Source: Marisa cornuarietis
Taxonomy: Eukaryota; Mollusca; Gastropoda; Architaenioglossa; Ampullariidae
DNA length: 64,000 bases
Assembly: GCA_004794655.1 (NCBI GenBank)
Contig: SMMW01000522.1
Location: forward strand, 3,410,001-3,474,000
Reading direction: 5' to 3'
Position numbers and translations under genes: made by a program. The notes beneath the pieces are model-generated. The model ran no database searches. It worked only from the letters and a program-made list of their open reading frames with translations, and was not told where the DNA came from. Shown here in pieces: positions 23,201 through 35,400 of the stretch; position 1 is the first letter of the stretch; each line of letters starts with the position of its first letter.

Positions 23201-26200
23201 GCGCGCGCATGCGCTCATAGGGCTATAGGACTATAATGAAATATCAAAAATAATGAGTAAATGAAGAATTAGATAGCAACACAAAGTATTTTTGAAAGAA
23301 GTTGGTTTTGAAGCTAAACTTGAAAGCTTTAAATGTAGTCTGAGTTCGAAGAGGAAGAAAATTCCAAGCATTGGTCAAATTTCTCTTGTCTAATTCATGG
23401 TATGGACAGGAGATGAGCCAAACCAGTAGACAGAGAAGACCAGTAGTTCTGACAGGTGGGACAAGGAGGTGGAGGGATTGGTGTTTTATGCCGAGCCAGC
23501 AGCTAAGGCTATATCACAGCAAAGCAGCTGCCCCCATAAACACACTATACATGCAGTCATTAGTGGTAATGGTACTGGCAAACCATTCAAACTCAAGACT
23601 CATATAAACAATCAAAGGACTAACTGAATAACATCCCCTTTAAAAATTAAATAATAAATTAATAATACTGCTAACCTACCATAAACATATAACAAATTTA
23701 AGATCTCTTTCAAATAAACTATAGGAAATATGGGGTTTCTTTACTCATCTACAGCCAGAGCAATGACCAAAATATAGTTTGGTAATTTAATAAATTAAAA
23801 TCTAAAAACTTAAAAAAAAGAATTGAAAGAAACTATACACTATAGGTAAAGAAAGTAACAAACTATACAAAAACCAGGTTTAAAAAGACAAAAACAATAT
23901 TAAAGAAAAACAAACTGAATGTCCTTAAGCACTAGAAACTAATATAGCACCTAAAACTAAGCAGGTCTAGAACAGGGCAACATGAGGAATCTGGCAACCA
24001 GCACAGTACAACAACACTGCAGACTTGAGAAGCCTCCTAGACACCAAGACCAAGTGACAACAACAGGAAAAGAGGGCACAAGCAACAGTCAACACCCGCA
24101 GCTCTAAACAGCACCTGAAAACAACACCAGTAACAGTAAAAAACTGTAGCATCACAGAGCAGCAATCCTCTTCCCACACCTTCCCAAACCCTTCTCCCTG
24201 TCTAGCCCATCCTCCATTCCCCACATTCCCCCAAGATCCCCATCCCTGACAGGGTGAAATCGCCTTCAGGTAGAAGTACTTTCCCTTCTAAAATCAACAA
24301 CAACGACCCTGTTAACAGATGCCACATGTATTCTGGGACAAGGCCATAAAGATATTGGTATCAATGTGGCAATCAGTACAAGCTCAAAGTAGTCATGTAA
24401 AGCTCACGGAAGAGGGATATCGCATACAGTAGTTTGTCTTTTTGCCTATGAAAAATAGCAAGTAGCATTGTAGTGAGCTCATTAAAGCGAGTCCTGCTGG
24501 TGGTTAGGGAGATCAACAAATAAATGGTTACAGAAGTCTAGTTTAGACAATGCAAATGTAGCTGAGCTTTTGGGTGGCAACAATTGACAGGAATGGTTTG
24601 ATGTGGCTGACAATGGAAGCTCAAAAACAAAGGATTTGCAAATTTTATCGATGTCAGATTCAAGAGTCCGGTTTCTATATTTGTCTTCTATTCATCGTCA
24701 GGACTGTTTTCTATTCTTCCATCTCTAGTATGCTTGTCCATGTCTCATTCCTGTTTTAAGCACTAAGAGCATGCTCCTTAGGAGTGTGTTTACATTAAAT
24801 AAATCTTCATTTTATTATTATTATTATAGTCAGTGACTCTTGTCTTCTCATGGATTAATCCTTTGGGAACGTATGAACACTTATTTGGTCACTGTGTTTT
24901 CCTGTGCATTTAACAATGACACAGTAGTTTCCATATCTATGCTTTGGGTTTCAAGAGTTGGTATTTTCTGGTCAACTAGTATCGGCCATGCTGCAGTCAG
25001 CCATGATGCCACCAGTACTGATGTCACACATAGCCTAAGGCCCAAATGGAGATAGTTTTTAATTTGTCTAGATTCATGTTTATCCTTGTGATGTCCTGTT
25101 TGAGGCATTAATAATTGATATGAAAGGAGTCTTTTGAGCATGATGTGTCTTTAAGCTGGTTGCCTTTACCCATCATGAGTCATAAAACAAGTTTAAGTGA
25201 GCTAGTTGAGTTTATTTTCTAGATGGACCATCTTTCAAGTTACTCCTGTTGACATTCACAGGATGAGGTACATTTTGGGGTCAAGAAGTATATCTGGATG
25301 GCCACTTAACTGTCAAAGAAACTAGAAGCAGCTCTGAAATTATACCGGAGCAATGTAACTCAGATGAGTGTTCATCATGTTCAGTCAGATTCCTAGTACT
25401 ATGAGGAAAGCAATGTTCAAGAAACTACATTTCTATCCACCTGGAGTTAACAAAATGAAATGCCTAATACATTCATATGTGCGGTGTCCAGGCACTGACA
25501 AAGATATCAAAATTTTAGCTCAAGAATATGAAGCATGTCAACAAGTTCATTATCTTGCCTAAGAAAGTACCACCTCATCCATGGGAACAGCCAGAGAAAC
25601 CACGGTGAAGACTTCATGTCGATTTAGCTGTATCATTCGTAGGTCACATGTTCCTTGTACAAGAAGTAGATTGACATACAAAATGATGACAAAAATCACA
25701 AGAAGACCCTTTGCTCTATCAGAGAGCTGTTTGGAACACATGGACTTCCAGAGACCATTGCATTAGATAATGGGGCCACATTCATCTGCACAGGTCAAGA
25801 TTTTACACAAGAAGAATGTCATGGTTTCTCGGTATTACCCTGCCTAAAATGCTCTTGTAGAATTAGACTTTGAAGTAGTCCATAAAGAAAATGTCACCAA
25901 AGCTGACCTTGCAGAAGAAACTGGCTCTTTTCTTTCAAGTCACACCTCTTATAATGATTTTTGTCACTCCAGCTGAACTACTGATGAAAATAAGCCCCAA
26001 GACCCAACTTGATTCAGCCTAGCTTGGCTAGAAAGGTTGAAGAGGCTCAAGAAAACAGAGCGGCCACAATCGCAATGCCAAAGACAGAAATATCATATAT
26101 ACATGCAACGTTGCTTCTAGCAATCAGTGGCTTCAAGGAACCATCATCAAAGCCACTGGTACTTTGACATTTAAGATGCAACTCACAGATGGTAGTATCT

Positions 26201-27146
26201 TGCAACAGCAGCTTTGTACTCACTAAGCTGATCAAGGAAAACCACAAGAGTCTGAATAACTGCCTTCCTGTTGATGAGCCCTCATTCATTATTGTACCTC
26301 AGCCATTGACTTTTTAATTCATTTTTTTCACGTCAAGAAGATTTTTAAAAAAAATCCCAGTCAGTAAATATTTTAATTTTATTGCTTGTGGAAGCTTAAA
26401 ATGGGATCGACCTATTTGGATTATGCTCCTTGGCAGAAATATTAATTTTAGGGAATAATAAATAGTGGGCGTTCTGACCTCTGTCTAGTTAAATTCCTTA
26501 CAACGCATACCAAACATTTAAAGGCTCTTTTGAAGCAGGTTTACTCACAACAACTGCTCTCACTGTAATGTGTAATATACGAGCTTCAGGCTACTAAGGG
26601 TGTAAAGATACAAATAAAGCTGAAAGATTATATATATATACACACACACAAAGAGTTAAAAACAAATAGTTTGATGATACTAATATCTATAAAAGGCTAA
26701 AGATAGTATTGTTATCTGAGTCGTCTCTACGGCCTAGGCTGTGGCCGAGTTATCTCGAAGCTGGGGACGAATTGGAAAAGGAGGGCATGACAGAGTCGTC
26801 CGGTGACCCAAAGATTTATAGTCTACCTCAAAATACCTTGCGTCATGTACAATGCATAACTTGCTGGCGTGTGATTATGCCTACTACAATAGTATAGTAC
26901 CTTCAGTGTATAGTACCTTTCACCGAGAAAATACATGTATAACTCGTCATTCTTAGTCGGCGTTTGCCATTTCATGGTATGCATATCCTCATTACCGTTC
27001 TAAAAAAAATTTAAATGTGCCTAAAACTATTGACAACTCATTACATGCCTGCCGCAAACGCATCGATCCTTCACTGAAAGATAAGAAATTATTTCAAGTA
27101 ATATGTTGTCAGGTACGCTGTTGATGTTAACGTCGAAAGCCGCCAT
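19584..27146 (-). CDS. FBXL12: F-box and leucine-rich-repeat protein, FBXL12-like (complete)
   Basis: Substrate-recognition subunit of an SCF (SKP1-CUL1-F-box) ubiquitin ligase; human FBXL12 is known to target proteins such as p57 and ALDH3. Three coding exons, 27146-27049, 22929-22769 and 20272-19584, total 948 bp or 315 residues; the human protein is 326. The F-box spans about residues 10-55: VPDNILLEIISYLSVKDR, then VCRRWRKV and LWRHVDLLPYNL, which align closely with the vertebrate F-box. From about residue 90 there are leucine-rich repeats (LLYLHLEQSNITKLP, LTHLVHLNLAETT, LLSLKLDGCYRLTEEGL, LTALSLMYCNTTDLL, LQELNLSFSKSLTES, LEQLFLDGCSNITLN). The stop is TAG at 19586-19584. Intron 1 (4.1 kb) uses a GC donor; intron 2 is GT-AG. 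The introns hold LINE and Ty3-like remnants. Confidence 0.9.
20273..21627. other. FBXL12 intron 2, distal part
   Basis: No coding signal. The segment 21430-21560 (GCAAAGCACTTTGAGCCC near the end) resembles the 3' ends of dispersed SINE-type repeats. Otherwise nothing recognised. Confidence 0.4.
21628..22345 (-). pseudogene. Rex1-like LINE: RT C-terminus and 3'UTR
   Basis: Reverse-complement reading at 22330-22180 gives SPPSPVSVIHDKEGEIVPVF and TIFDRR, nearly the same peptide as the copy at 6590-6700. The 3' end (at 21628) is the complement of CCTCTGGGATAAATAAAGTC, the family tail. A poly-G run (21848-21861) lies inside. It sits in FBXL12 intron 2 in the gene's orientation. Confidence 0.8.
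22769..22929 (-). CDS. FBXL12: FBXL12 exon 2 (second half of F-box)
   Basis: The acceptor is attatttttctttag|AGTATG. It encodes VCRRWRKVTQDFTLWRHVDL and onward to LKTLKVRGNVSR. The donor CGAA|GTAAGT (phase 1) is preferred over AAT|GTGAGT seven bases earlier, because only it keeps frame with exon 3. Confidence 0.93.
23280..24570 (-). pseudogene. L2/CR1-like LINE fragment, heavily decayed
   Basis: The complement of 23385-23285 reads NLTNAWNFLPLRTQTTFKAF and then FKFSFKTNFFQKYF, the A-P-x-L-W-N-x-L-P/FK-x-x-LKT block ending L2/CR1 proteins. The complement near 24550-24510 reads LSKLDFCN, the S-R-L-D-Y-C-N block of the same families. The DNA between is scrambled. It lies in FBXL12 intron 1. Confidence 0.5.
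25360..26300 (+). pseudogene. Ty3-type retrotransposon integrase remnant
   Basis: Broken plus-strand frames read RCPGTDKDIKILAQEYEACQ (zinc-binding HHCC segment with paired Cys), then PHPWEQPEKPRWRLHVDLA (core, first Asp), RELFGTHGLPETIALDNG (second Asp) and, near the end, a chromo-side region. This matches integrase of Ty3-type LTR retrotransposons. It has many stops and frameshifts. No LTRs, gag or RT were recognised around it. Confidence 0.75.
26301..27048. other. FBXL12 intron 1, proximal part
   Basis: Contains a short (TA)n(CA)n tract near 26630-26650. Nothing else recognised. Confidence 0.4.
27049..27146 (-). CDS. FBXL12: FBXL12 exon 1 (start codon, first half of F-box)
   Basis: ATG in the context GTGAAGATGG, encoding MAAFDVNINSVPDNILLEII and SYLSVKDRCVCG, ending phase 2. 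The junction is GGCAG|GCATGT, a GC donor; joining AG to the A of exon 2 makes Arg and gives VKDRCVCGRVCRRW, the same length as the vertebrate F-box here. The nearest GT donor (GGCAT|GTAATG) breaks the frame. Confidence 0.88.
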
Positions 27147-29249
27147 CTTCACCGACTGATGTCATGTGACAAGTCAAAGTCTTTTTGTCTCGTCCTGTGT
27201 ATGTTGTGACTTCGAGCGTGAGGTCGATGTAGAGTTTGTCTTCTGTGCTTTCAGGTCGGAAAAGGTACTGGCTTTTGCTATCTGTGCATGAGAGGTAATT
27301 ACAGCACATCGCTTTATGCTAAAGGCATAGGTACAGTTCAGCTAATTGATCCTGAGGGGGCGGGGGGAATATAGCCAGCAGTCGACGCTCCATTCAATCT
27401 AAGATGCTAAATACTATTCAACCGATATGTGCCTCGTCTAAACTGGACAAATCTTAGTAACTCGAGTTGCAAAAAAAAAAAAAAACGCCTTAAAATATCC
27501 TATGATTCCATTTCATTCAAGGCAGTTCAACTGCTTGGGGGGGGGGTAGGGGCTGTCATTTCGCCCCAAGACCATATCGCCCCACCGTCCCAGCCATGAC
27601 CATATCGTCCCAATTAAGATCACATTGTACAAGCGATCGATATGATTTTGGGGAGAGATGACCAGTGACCATTCATTGCAGCACACAACTTCACGGCCTA
27701 TACTCGATCGATCCCGTCTGTTCAATCAGCTCAGCTTCCCTCTCACCTGTTCAGTGGGATCTGTTTAAGCACCTAATACCTATAACTTAACTATTTTGCA
27801 ATGCCAACTCCATACCGTAAAGATTAAACGCACATGCAGCTGTTCTTAACGAGCAGTCACGAAGGAACTAAGAAAATACTTCATAATGCTCAATAACGGC
27901 AACAATAAATGCATGGTGTCATTGCACTTTCGTTTAAAATAAATCCTTCAGAGGTAACACATCACTCAACGAATTTGCTTGTCCTTGCAATGTACTACAA
28001 CAGCTTCATCTTTGACAAGAGCAGATGACTTTGTATTAACTGCAAAAAAAGCTAAAGTAATAAAACCCCACCATTAATTGTGGGAAAAAAAGATATCACA
28101 TGACAACCTCAATACAATCATTATTACACTTAATTCCATCACTCTGCAAACAATAGTTTTGGGTTCTTTTTACTTGTAGATGCTGACATTGCTATGAAGG
28201 CAATAATGTTTACCATCTTGAATGATGGCAACAGGTGTTGATCCTGTCACTTGGCTTTGGTCACTGCTTACAGAAGATGAATTGCCACCCACACCAACCT
28301 GTCTGAATCCTAAAAGATCAAGCAGTGAAACACTTGTAAAACTGCTTTGTATTGAGTTCATAGAGACTATGGTGGCCAACAGACTCCTTATTTCAAAGAA
28401 ATATCTGTGGCAGCAAAAAGACAGCATCATTCATCTTATTCAAAGGCTTGCGTAAAAGATTTGGTGAAGAGTCAACAACAAGAGTGGACAGTACTATATG
28501 AGACTCTGAAAACAGACAGTGGCCACACTACTAACCTCTTCAGCATGCACTGCCTTTGTTCTGCTGCTCATTTAATGGAAACTTTGGTCTAGAAGGAAAT
28601 ATCAAGAACAGAGGCAAAGTGACAGTGGTGTGTGTGGGCACACACACACAAACACACACATGGTCACTGGTGATTTTGTTAGTAATATTTGACATTAAGA
28701 GATACTTGTGTCATCGTTTATTGCTTTGTCCTTTGGTGTGGTCTTCCTTGGGACAATATGGGCATAGCTGGGATGATTTGAGTCAGGTGGTGGTTCAGTA
28801 TGGTCTTGCAAACAAAGGCTGAACAGAAAATTATAAAATGTCTTCTGCTGGCAAAAGAAAAGCTCAGTCCTATCAAAGAAAATCTAAAATCTACAATTCT
28901 AAATCCAACCATTCATTGTATAGTTGCCTAATCATTTTTAGTTGAGAAAGTGCTTTCAGTTGGCAGACTGACCATGCAGTGCTACTGGAAATTTTTTATG
29001 ATGGCAACCTGTCATGTCAGTAGTTTCATCCTTGCTTAAAAATGAGATGTACACTTCATATGGACCATTGGAAAGTCAAGTCAGACCAATAATCTTAACT
29101 GCATTGGTTTATCATAGATCATTGGACATCTCTTATAATGGTTTTAGAAAACAAAACCACTTACATTAACATTACCTTTTTTAGACGTTTCTTTATAGTT
29201 AACTTTGTGGATATTCACACATTATATTTCGTGTTCCTTTTCTTTTCAG
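27147..29249. promoter_or_regulatory. Head-to-head interval between FBXL12 and FAAH
   Basis: 2.1 kb separates the two divergent start codons. A GC-box-like run GGGGGCGGGGGG is at 27356-27367, about 210 bp upstream of the FBXL12 ATG. The FAAH start codon follows a strong acceptor (ttccttttcttttcag at 29234-29249), so at least one noncoding FAAH exon must lie upstream, probably here. The interval may be a bidirectional promoter. No TATA box is convincing. The open frame at 28222-28455 is unrecognised. Confidence 0.45.
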
Positions 29250-29263
29250 GTTCATGATCAACC

Positions 29264-29449
29264 ATGGACAGACATAATATTACTTTATCCCTTACTCTTG
29301 GAGTGGCCCTGGTAGGAGCAGCTGCATTAGCATTTCTTACATCAGGTCTTGTGAAACTGAGAAGGAAGCATATGATGCTTAAGAAGATTGTAAAGAAACG
29401 TGCAAGTGCAAGTGAGACACTTAAAATTGTCAAAGAAAGGATTCAAAAG
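29264..29449 (+). CDS. FAAH: FAAH exon 1 (membrane anchor)
   Basis: 62 codons from MDRHNITLSLTLGVALVGAA through ALAFLTSGLV, a single membrane-spanning helix, then the basic KLRRKHMMLKKIVKK. Donor AAAAG|GTGAAA, phase 0. The ATG lies 14 bases after an acceptor AG. Confidence 0.88.
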
Positions 29450-32400
29450 GTGAAAGACTAATAAGATCATCTGGCTCTGTAAATGATTCAAAAAGAGTGG
29501 CAAAGGAAAAGTTTACTCCATATGCAATTTATTTTTAATTATAAAAATATTTTGTGCTGAGTTTTATCTTGTACTTGATTTTATCATGGTTGTCTCTTAC
29601 TAACCTCCTGTAGAACATACATGTATATGAATTTACTTCAAATGTTACATTTTTTTTTCAAGTGCTTATAACTATAGAGCTGTTCCATGTGATGTCATCA
29701 AACATGCATGGTGGACAATTAGCTGCCAATCAGTTTCACCACATCAAAGAAAAAAAAAAGGCACAGAATCGCTACTGCAACAGTTACGTTGTTGTCTCAT
29801 TTTCCTGTTTATTGTCATTATTGGCGGCCAGCCAAACATGGATGAAGTCCAGCTCCTGGAGCCTTCACTCTGCTGTAGGATTTGCTCTGTGGTTTGTTCT
29901 GCATATCCATATGAGGACATTTGGGATAACACCAGATGAAGCTTATTGTCCTGAGGTGGAAAATTGTCACCTAGTCTTCTTTGGACGGGTCTTTAGCCCA
30001 ATTTTTCCACTCTGTAAGCTTGCACATTGCCTTCAGTATCACAATATGAGAGTATCCACTGCAGTACCATTTTTAGGCAATTGATATTTTTCGGTGCTGC
30101 TGTCAGCTTATGTAGCCGGTTTTTGTTCAGTGGCATAGCAACATGCTTGGGGGGGCAAACTCCATGCTGAAAGTGAACAACGTTCACCTTCTTGTCCCCT
30201 TATCTTTTTTGAGGGGGCAGCTGCCCCCCCATACCCCCTTGCCCCCCTGGTTCCTATGCCACTGTTGTCGACTTGTAGGACAGACAGGACATCGGTTAGA
30301 AACACCACTTAATTGTGAGTCTAAGCTTGCTTTGCTGCTGACAATGTTCACTGCTCAGATTGGGGCTTCAACTTTGGCTCTGTAGCTGGTGCAGTGAGAC
30401 CCTGTTGGTATGGCTACCATCTGCTTGTGTCCATAGGGGTACTGGATGTATACCTCAGGTCTTCCATTTTGGATGGCGTCTATTGCTGACCCATCTGCAT
30501 AAGCTCATACACATGCTTCTTCAGGGTATTTTCTTTTCGCGTAGCAGGCATCAATGTTTTCTTGCTTGTATTGCAAAGTTTATCCTTGACTGTGAAATGT
30601 GCAATTATGGTGCAGATGGCAAAGTGGTTCTCATTCTTTTACCAGGGAGAAGGATGATTAGTTGGGACCTGGTTCTTTACTTCTGCAGGCAATCATTTCT
30701 GGTGTTTTCTTTGTAGTTGCTGTGTCTCTTTCATCAAGTTTTTCCTCTTCCAGCAACACAGAGTAGCTGCAAGAACACTTGAAGTTCTCTCAATAAATGG
30801 ATTTCAAATTCAACTTTTCATGTCTCAGTATAACAGCTGTGACTGATGACATAATATGTTGTTTGTAATGTGCACACAGAAAATGATAAGGAATATCTGC
30901 AACTTTTTTTAAATTTGTGTGGGCGAAAGTCTTTCTTTGTCTTACAGTTATTTACACCAACAACCATATGAGCAACTATTTAGGCTTTTGTGGTAGTGCA
31001 TAAGTAAACAGAAGAACATAAATTGTAATGGTCACCTGCAGCTAGCAAAATTTGATGAACATCAGTGAAGCTTACCATGTGGTATTGTGAAGTAGTTCTT
31101 CATCGTCTGCTGCCTGAGCATATTTTGTTTGGAGTTTTGAATCTTCACAATCCTCAGGCTTAAACATGTAACATTTGATACCTTCAAGCCTAGAGAATAG
31201 CGTTTAACACTCATCTTTGCTACTAAAACATTTTAACTGAAGATTGTCAAATGAACCTGATGTATTGTTCCACCTTTTGGCCATTATATGTTTACTGAGA
31301 CACAGCATGCACAGGAGCCAGATTTTGCGAGACTTGATAACTATAGGTGCAAATCTCCAGCTTTGAGATTAGATAATAAATAAACTATTGTGTTTGAGGC
31401 ACTGATATTTACTGAATATATTTATATTATCTCTGCCTACCAGAATCTGTTTATAACTCGGACTAATTGGGTGGGGTTTTAATACAAAGTGTTTCATCAC
31501 TCACAGTTTCTGGCATCTGTTAAAATGGCCATTTTACATCATTTTGATTTACCATGCCAACAACCAGCAGTCCCATCAGATAGGTTAAAAGCATTCTCAT
31601 ATGCATTGCTTAAGATCAATTAATTTTGACACTTATTATATGCTGTTCTTTTTCAGATCTGAATATTTTTTTTTTACAATATCATGCACGTGGCATTAAG
31701 AATTATATTAAGCTGATGTAAAATTTTTTGAAGTACCACATCTATAGCATAGCGTAACTGTGGTCATTGTTATTTCAATGCTTTGTATTTCATGGACTAG
31801 AGAATTTCTGTGCAGGATATAGATCTTCAGAAAGTGGAAAGCATTGTCTCCTTAACATTTTCACAACTACAGGATAAGCTACGCTTGAACGAATTGACAG
31901 CAGTAGAAGTACTGCATGCCTACCAGTGGAAGGTAATTATGTTTCTGAGAGACTAAGACAAAAATAGGAATAATGGCTATATCTAATTGCCAATGAAGCA
32001 GCCACTATCCTTTTAATTATCACATTTTTGGGCAATTCTTCTGAATATCTTGAGCATATCTACTGATAAAGCATTTGTTGGCAGTTGCATTAATAAATAA
32101 ATTCCAGCATTAATTCACATACATTGCTTTTGCTAAGGAAGCGAACAAAAACATCATGCTGAGCACTTACAGCTCTGCAGTTGCCTTGGCCATGCAAGAA
32201 TTATAATCTCTCCTTTCCCTTTGATAACACTAAACAGTGCTTTTTGAAAACGTTGCCACAGTTAAGGTAAAGCAGCTGTCTCTTCACATCTCTTAAACTT
32301 AAGAGAAGGTTCACATAGAGCTTCATTATGGCTGCAAAGAGTGAAAGCACAGTGTTTATCTGCAAGAAGTCCTGCAGAAATATAGTGTCTATGAAGGTAT

Positions 32401-35400
32401 TTAGATCCACTATGCAACACAAGTAGGCTGTTGATGCTGGCAGCTGATAACCTTTTAAGAAAATTTCTATTATTATGACCACTACATTATATGTCTAATC
32501 AAATTCTTGCATTATGCTCCATTTATGTGCTGCAAATGTCTTAAGGATATGTGGATGCTTCTTTTATTTAAGAGGTGGACGCAACCTTAACTTATTAAGA
32601 GTTGTTTATATACATATCACTGTTAATGTAAATGAGACAAAGAATCATACCACTGCCCATAGATGTCGTGAATATAGGCAGTTCACTGTATTTAGAGCAT
32701 GTAATGTGGAAGGTAAAGCCTAAACCTCTTCTACCACCATTATGTTCCTTGATAAAGCAGGAACCCATGCCTTCTTCTTACTTGCTAGTGTTCACACACA
32801 GGCCAAATGAGGCCTTGAACCAGTGATTGTCTGCTCCACTGTTGATGGAATTTTCCACCAGACTATAAAGCTACCCTTTTTCTATCCTTTTACTAGAGTT
32901 TCCAATGAAAAACAAATCCCTTCTCTGTTGTCCTATTGTGGACTGTGTCAAACCCTGTTAACTCTATACAACCCTGTAATCCCTATATAACCCATCATTT
33001 GTGTAAAGAGAACTTCACTTTTGAACAATTAAAATGTCAAGATTAAGTTGATGTCCACACTAAATGCATAGTCATATTTAACGTGTAGATACATGCCCAC
33101 ATGTTTGTATGAACAGATATGGTCCCATCATTGCCAATATGTTCATTAATAATGCATTTCTAGTTAATAGAAAAAATAATGCTTTACATGTTTTTTTAAA
33201 TGTAGCTCAGTCTGTGAAGTTGTATTTTTATACAGGCTTTGGAAGTTAACTCCAGGATCAACTGTATAACAGAGGCAATTACAGAAGCTGAGGTATTTTA
33301 CATTGTTTTATATTGTTTGGTCAATAGAATAATTACACTCTGCATGTTTGTTCATTTCATGTGAAGTTCACAACATCATCTTAATTTCAAGAGTAAAATT
33401 TAAAACATACATTTTTAACAAATTTAATTTACTTCAATGAACATAAAATGTTTATAATCACTACCAGTATTTATAAGGTACCTTTTTAATTCCAGGTGCA
33501 CACATTCAGTCATGTACACTATTCATTAGACACGATGAACATCCATCCTTCCTGACATTAACAACATTACATACACACTCAAGCAATTTGGTATGTAATG
33601 AAGGCACATTTACTAGTAGTAATTTCTGAACAAATATGCTTTTAATTTAGATTTGAAGATTGAGAGAGAGAAAACGAAAAAGAATCCCAGAGCTGAGATC
33701 TAGAGCAAGAAAAGGAATGGAATCCTGGGACCAGTTGCACAACATATTTCTAATTCTAAACACTTTTAGGCCTTAAAGTTTTTTAGATAATCAGTTTAAA
33801 GTGCACACCACAATTTTAGAATTTTTAAAACTATAACTGCTTTAAGTAAGATAAAGTTGTTCATGACTCACTTTCCGTCCTGTCAGTACAATTTTGTGTA
33901 ATGCATCTAAATGGCAGAGAAGAAATGTTTCTTTAGAAGAGTTTTAAGGTTTAGAAACATGTTGTGCAACTGGTCCCAGGTGTATAAGGCTTGACTGGAA
34001 AAACATAGAGAGCAAGGTGGGATAAAACCAGATCAGATCAGAAAGTTAGCTCGGAACATTACAAGCATCCTTGATCCGATGTTCTGGCACAGTGTAAAAC
34101 GAAAGCAAACAATTGATACAATGAAGTGGGAAGGGAATACATCTTTGTCATTAAAGGACTGCAAGAATTTACACAGTTTTTTTTAATAAGGAGGGCAGTA
34201 GAATATTGAACTGTTTGAAGAAGAGAGTGTGGCCTCATGATAACTAGCTAAGAATGCATTGCAATAGTCTAATTTAGACTGTAAACAGGGGGTGATAACA
34301 AAAGATGATCCTGCAGACCTATGGCTCCTATAGGAAGAGGTCAAATAGGCGACTTGCAGCATGAATGGTAGGAAGTCTCCAGGGGTTTGACAACATCCCA
34401 CAGGAGTAGCTCAAATGTAGAAAAGAGAAACCCTGTGTCAGAAAATTTAGAAATCCAAGCATTGGGCCAGAGAGTGGATGGAATTGCTGATAATACCCCT
34501 TCTAAAGAAGGGAAGCAGCAAACAGTGCCAGAACTAGTGAACAAAATGCCTAATCAGTCATCCCAGAAAAGTTATGTTGAAAGGGATCCCAAACCACCTC
34601 ACCCACATGGCTGAGTTGCTGGGCAGAGCAATGTTGGAAAGATCTTCAATAGCAGCATCCTGGTAGAGAAACACCTGCAGAATCAAAAAATCTCTAATAT
34701 AACATCATTGGTTTTAAGAAGGCTTTTGGCAGAGAATGACATGAATGTCTATGGCATGTGTTGTGGAAATTCAAGATCGAAGAAGGTCTTGTTAGAACCA
34801 TTAAAGCACTGTGCAATGGTTCAGGAGGTTAGTGCTTCGGAACAATTAAGCGGGTGAGCTATTCTCAATGATGTTAGATGTGCCAAGGTTACAACTATGT
34901 GGCCTGCGCTTTGCAGATAACATCAGTCTGATGGCGGGCAGCAAGGGAAAATTACAGGCCCTCATAGACAAACTCAAAAGCAGCACAAGTGCATACGAGA
35001 TGAAGATAAGCACAGAGAAGAACAAATTCATGGTGAATACCATCAGGCAGGGCACAGCAGAGACCTTGAACTGGTGAAAGTACAGAACTTCATGTCCTTA
35101 CAGTACAAGCAGGAATGTCAGCTTTGTCATGAAGCACAAGCTGTACAAATCCCTCATCATCCCTATCCTGCAATGGCTGTGAATCATGAACCCTGATCAG
35201 AAAGACAGAGAGACACCTCCAGGGGTTTGAAACCAAATGCTTGATTCTGTATCTCATACAAGAACTGAAAAAGAAATTACTTCATATCCAACAATGTAGC
35301 CACATTGATAGGCCCTCCAGGAACCACCGTTTGCTACCGTCAAACAAGGAAACTCCATGGTTTAGTCACATTACGCAAGATACTTTTGAAGATGGTCTTC

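Larger units (their letters stand above)
29450..31815. other. FAAH intron 1
   Basis: Apart from the hAT-like element (30128-30264) and the dispersed repeat at 31335-31445, nothing is recognised. Open frames at 29662-30084 and 30360-30716 lack family features. Confidence 0.45.

Noticed and set aside
27127..27309. 60-codon minus-strand frame overlapping FBXL12 exon 1
   Set aside because: Out of frame with the F-box exon and without family features; probably 5'UTR or promoter.
29662..30084. 140-codon plus-strand open frame in FAAH intron 1
   Set aside because: No motif, no splice-compatible link to FAAH exons, and it ends just before a MITE.
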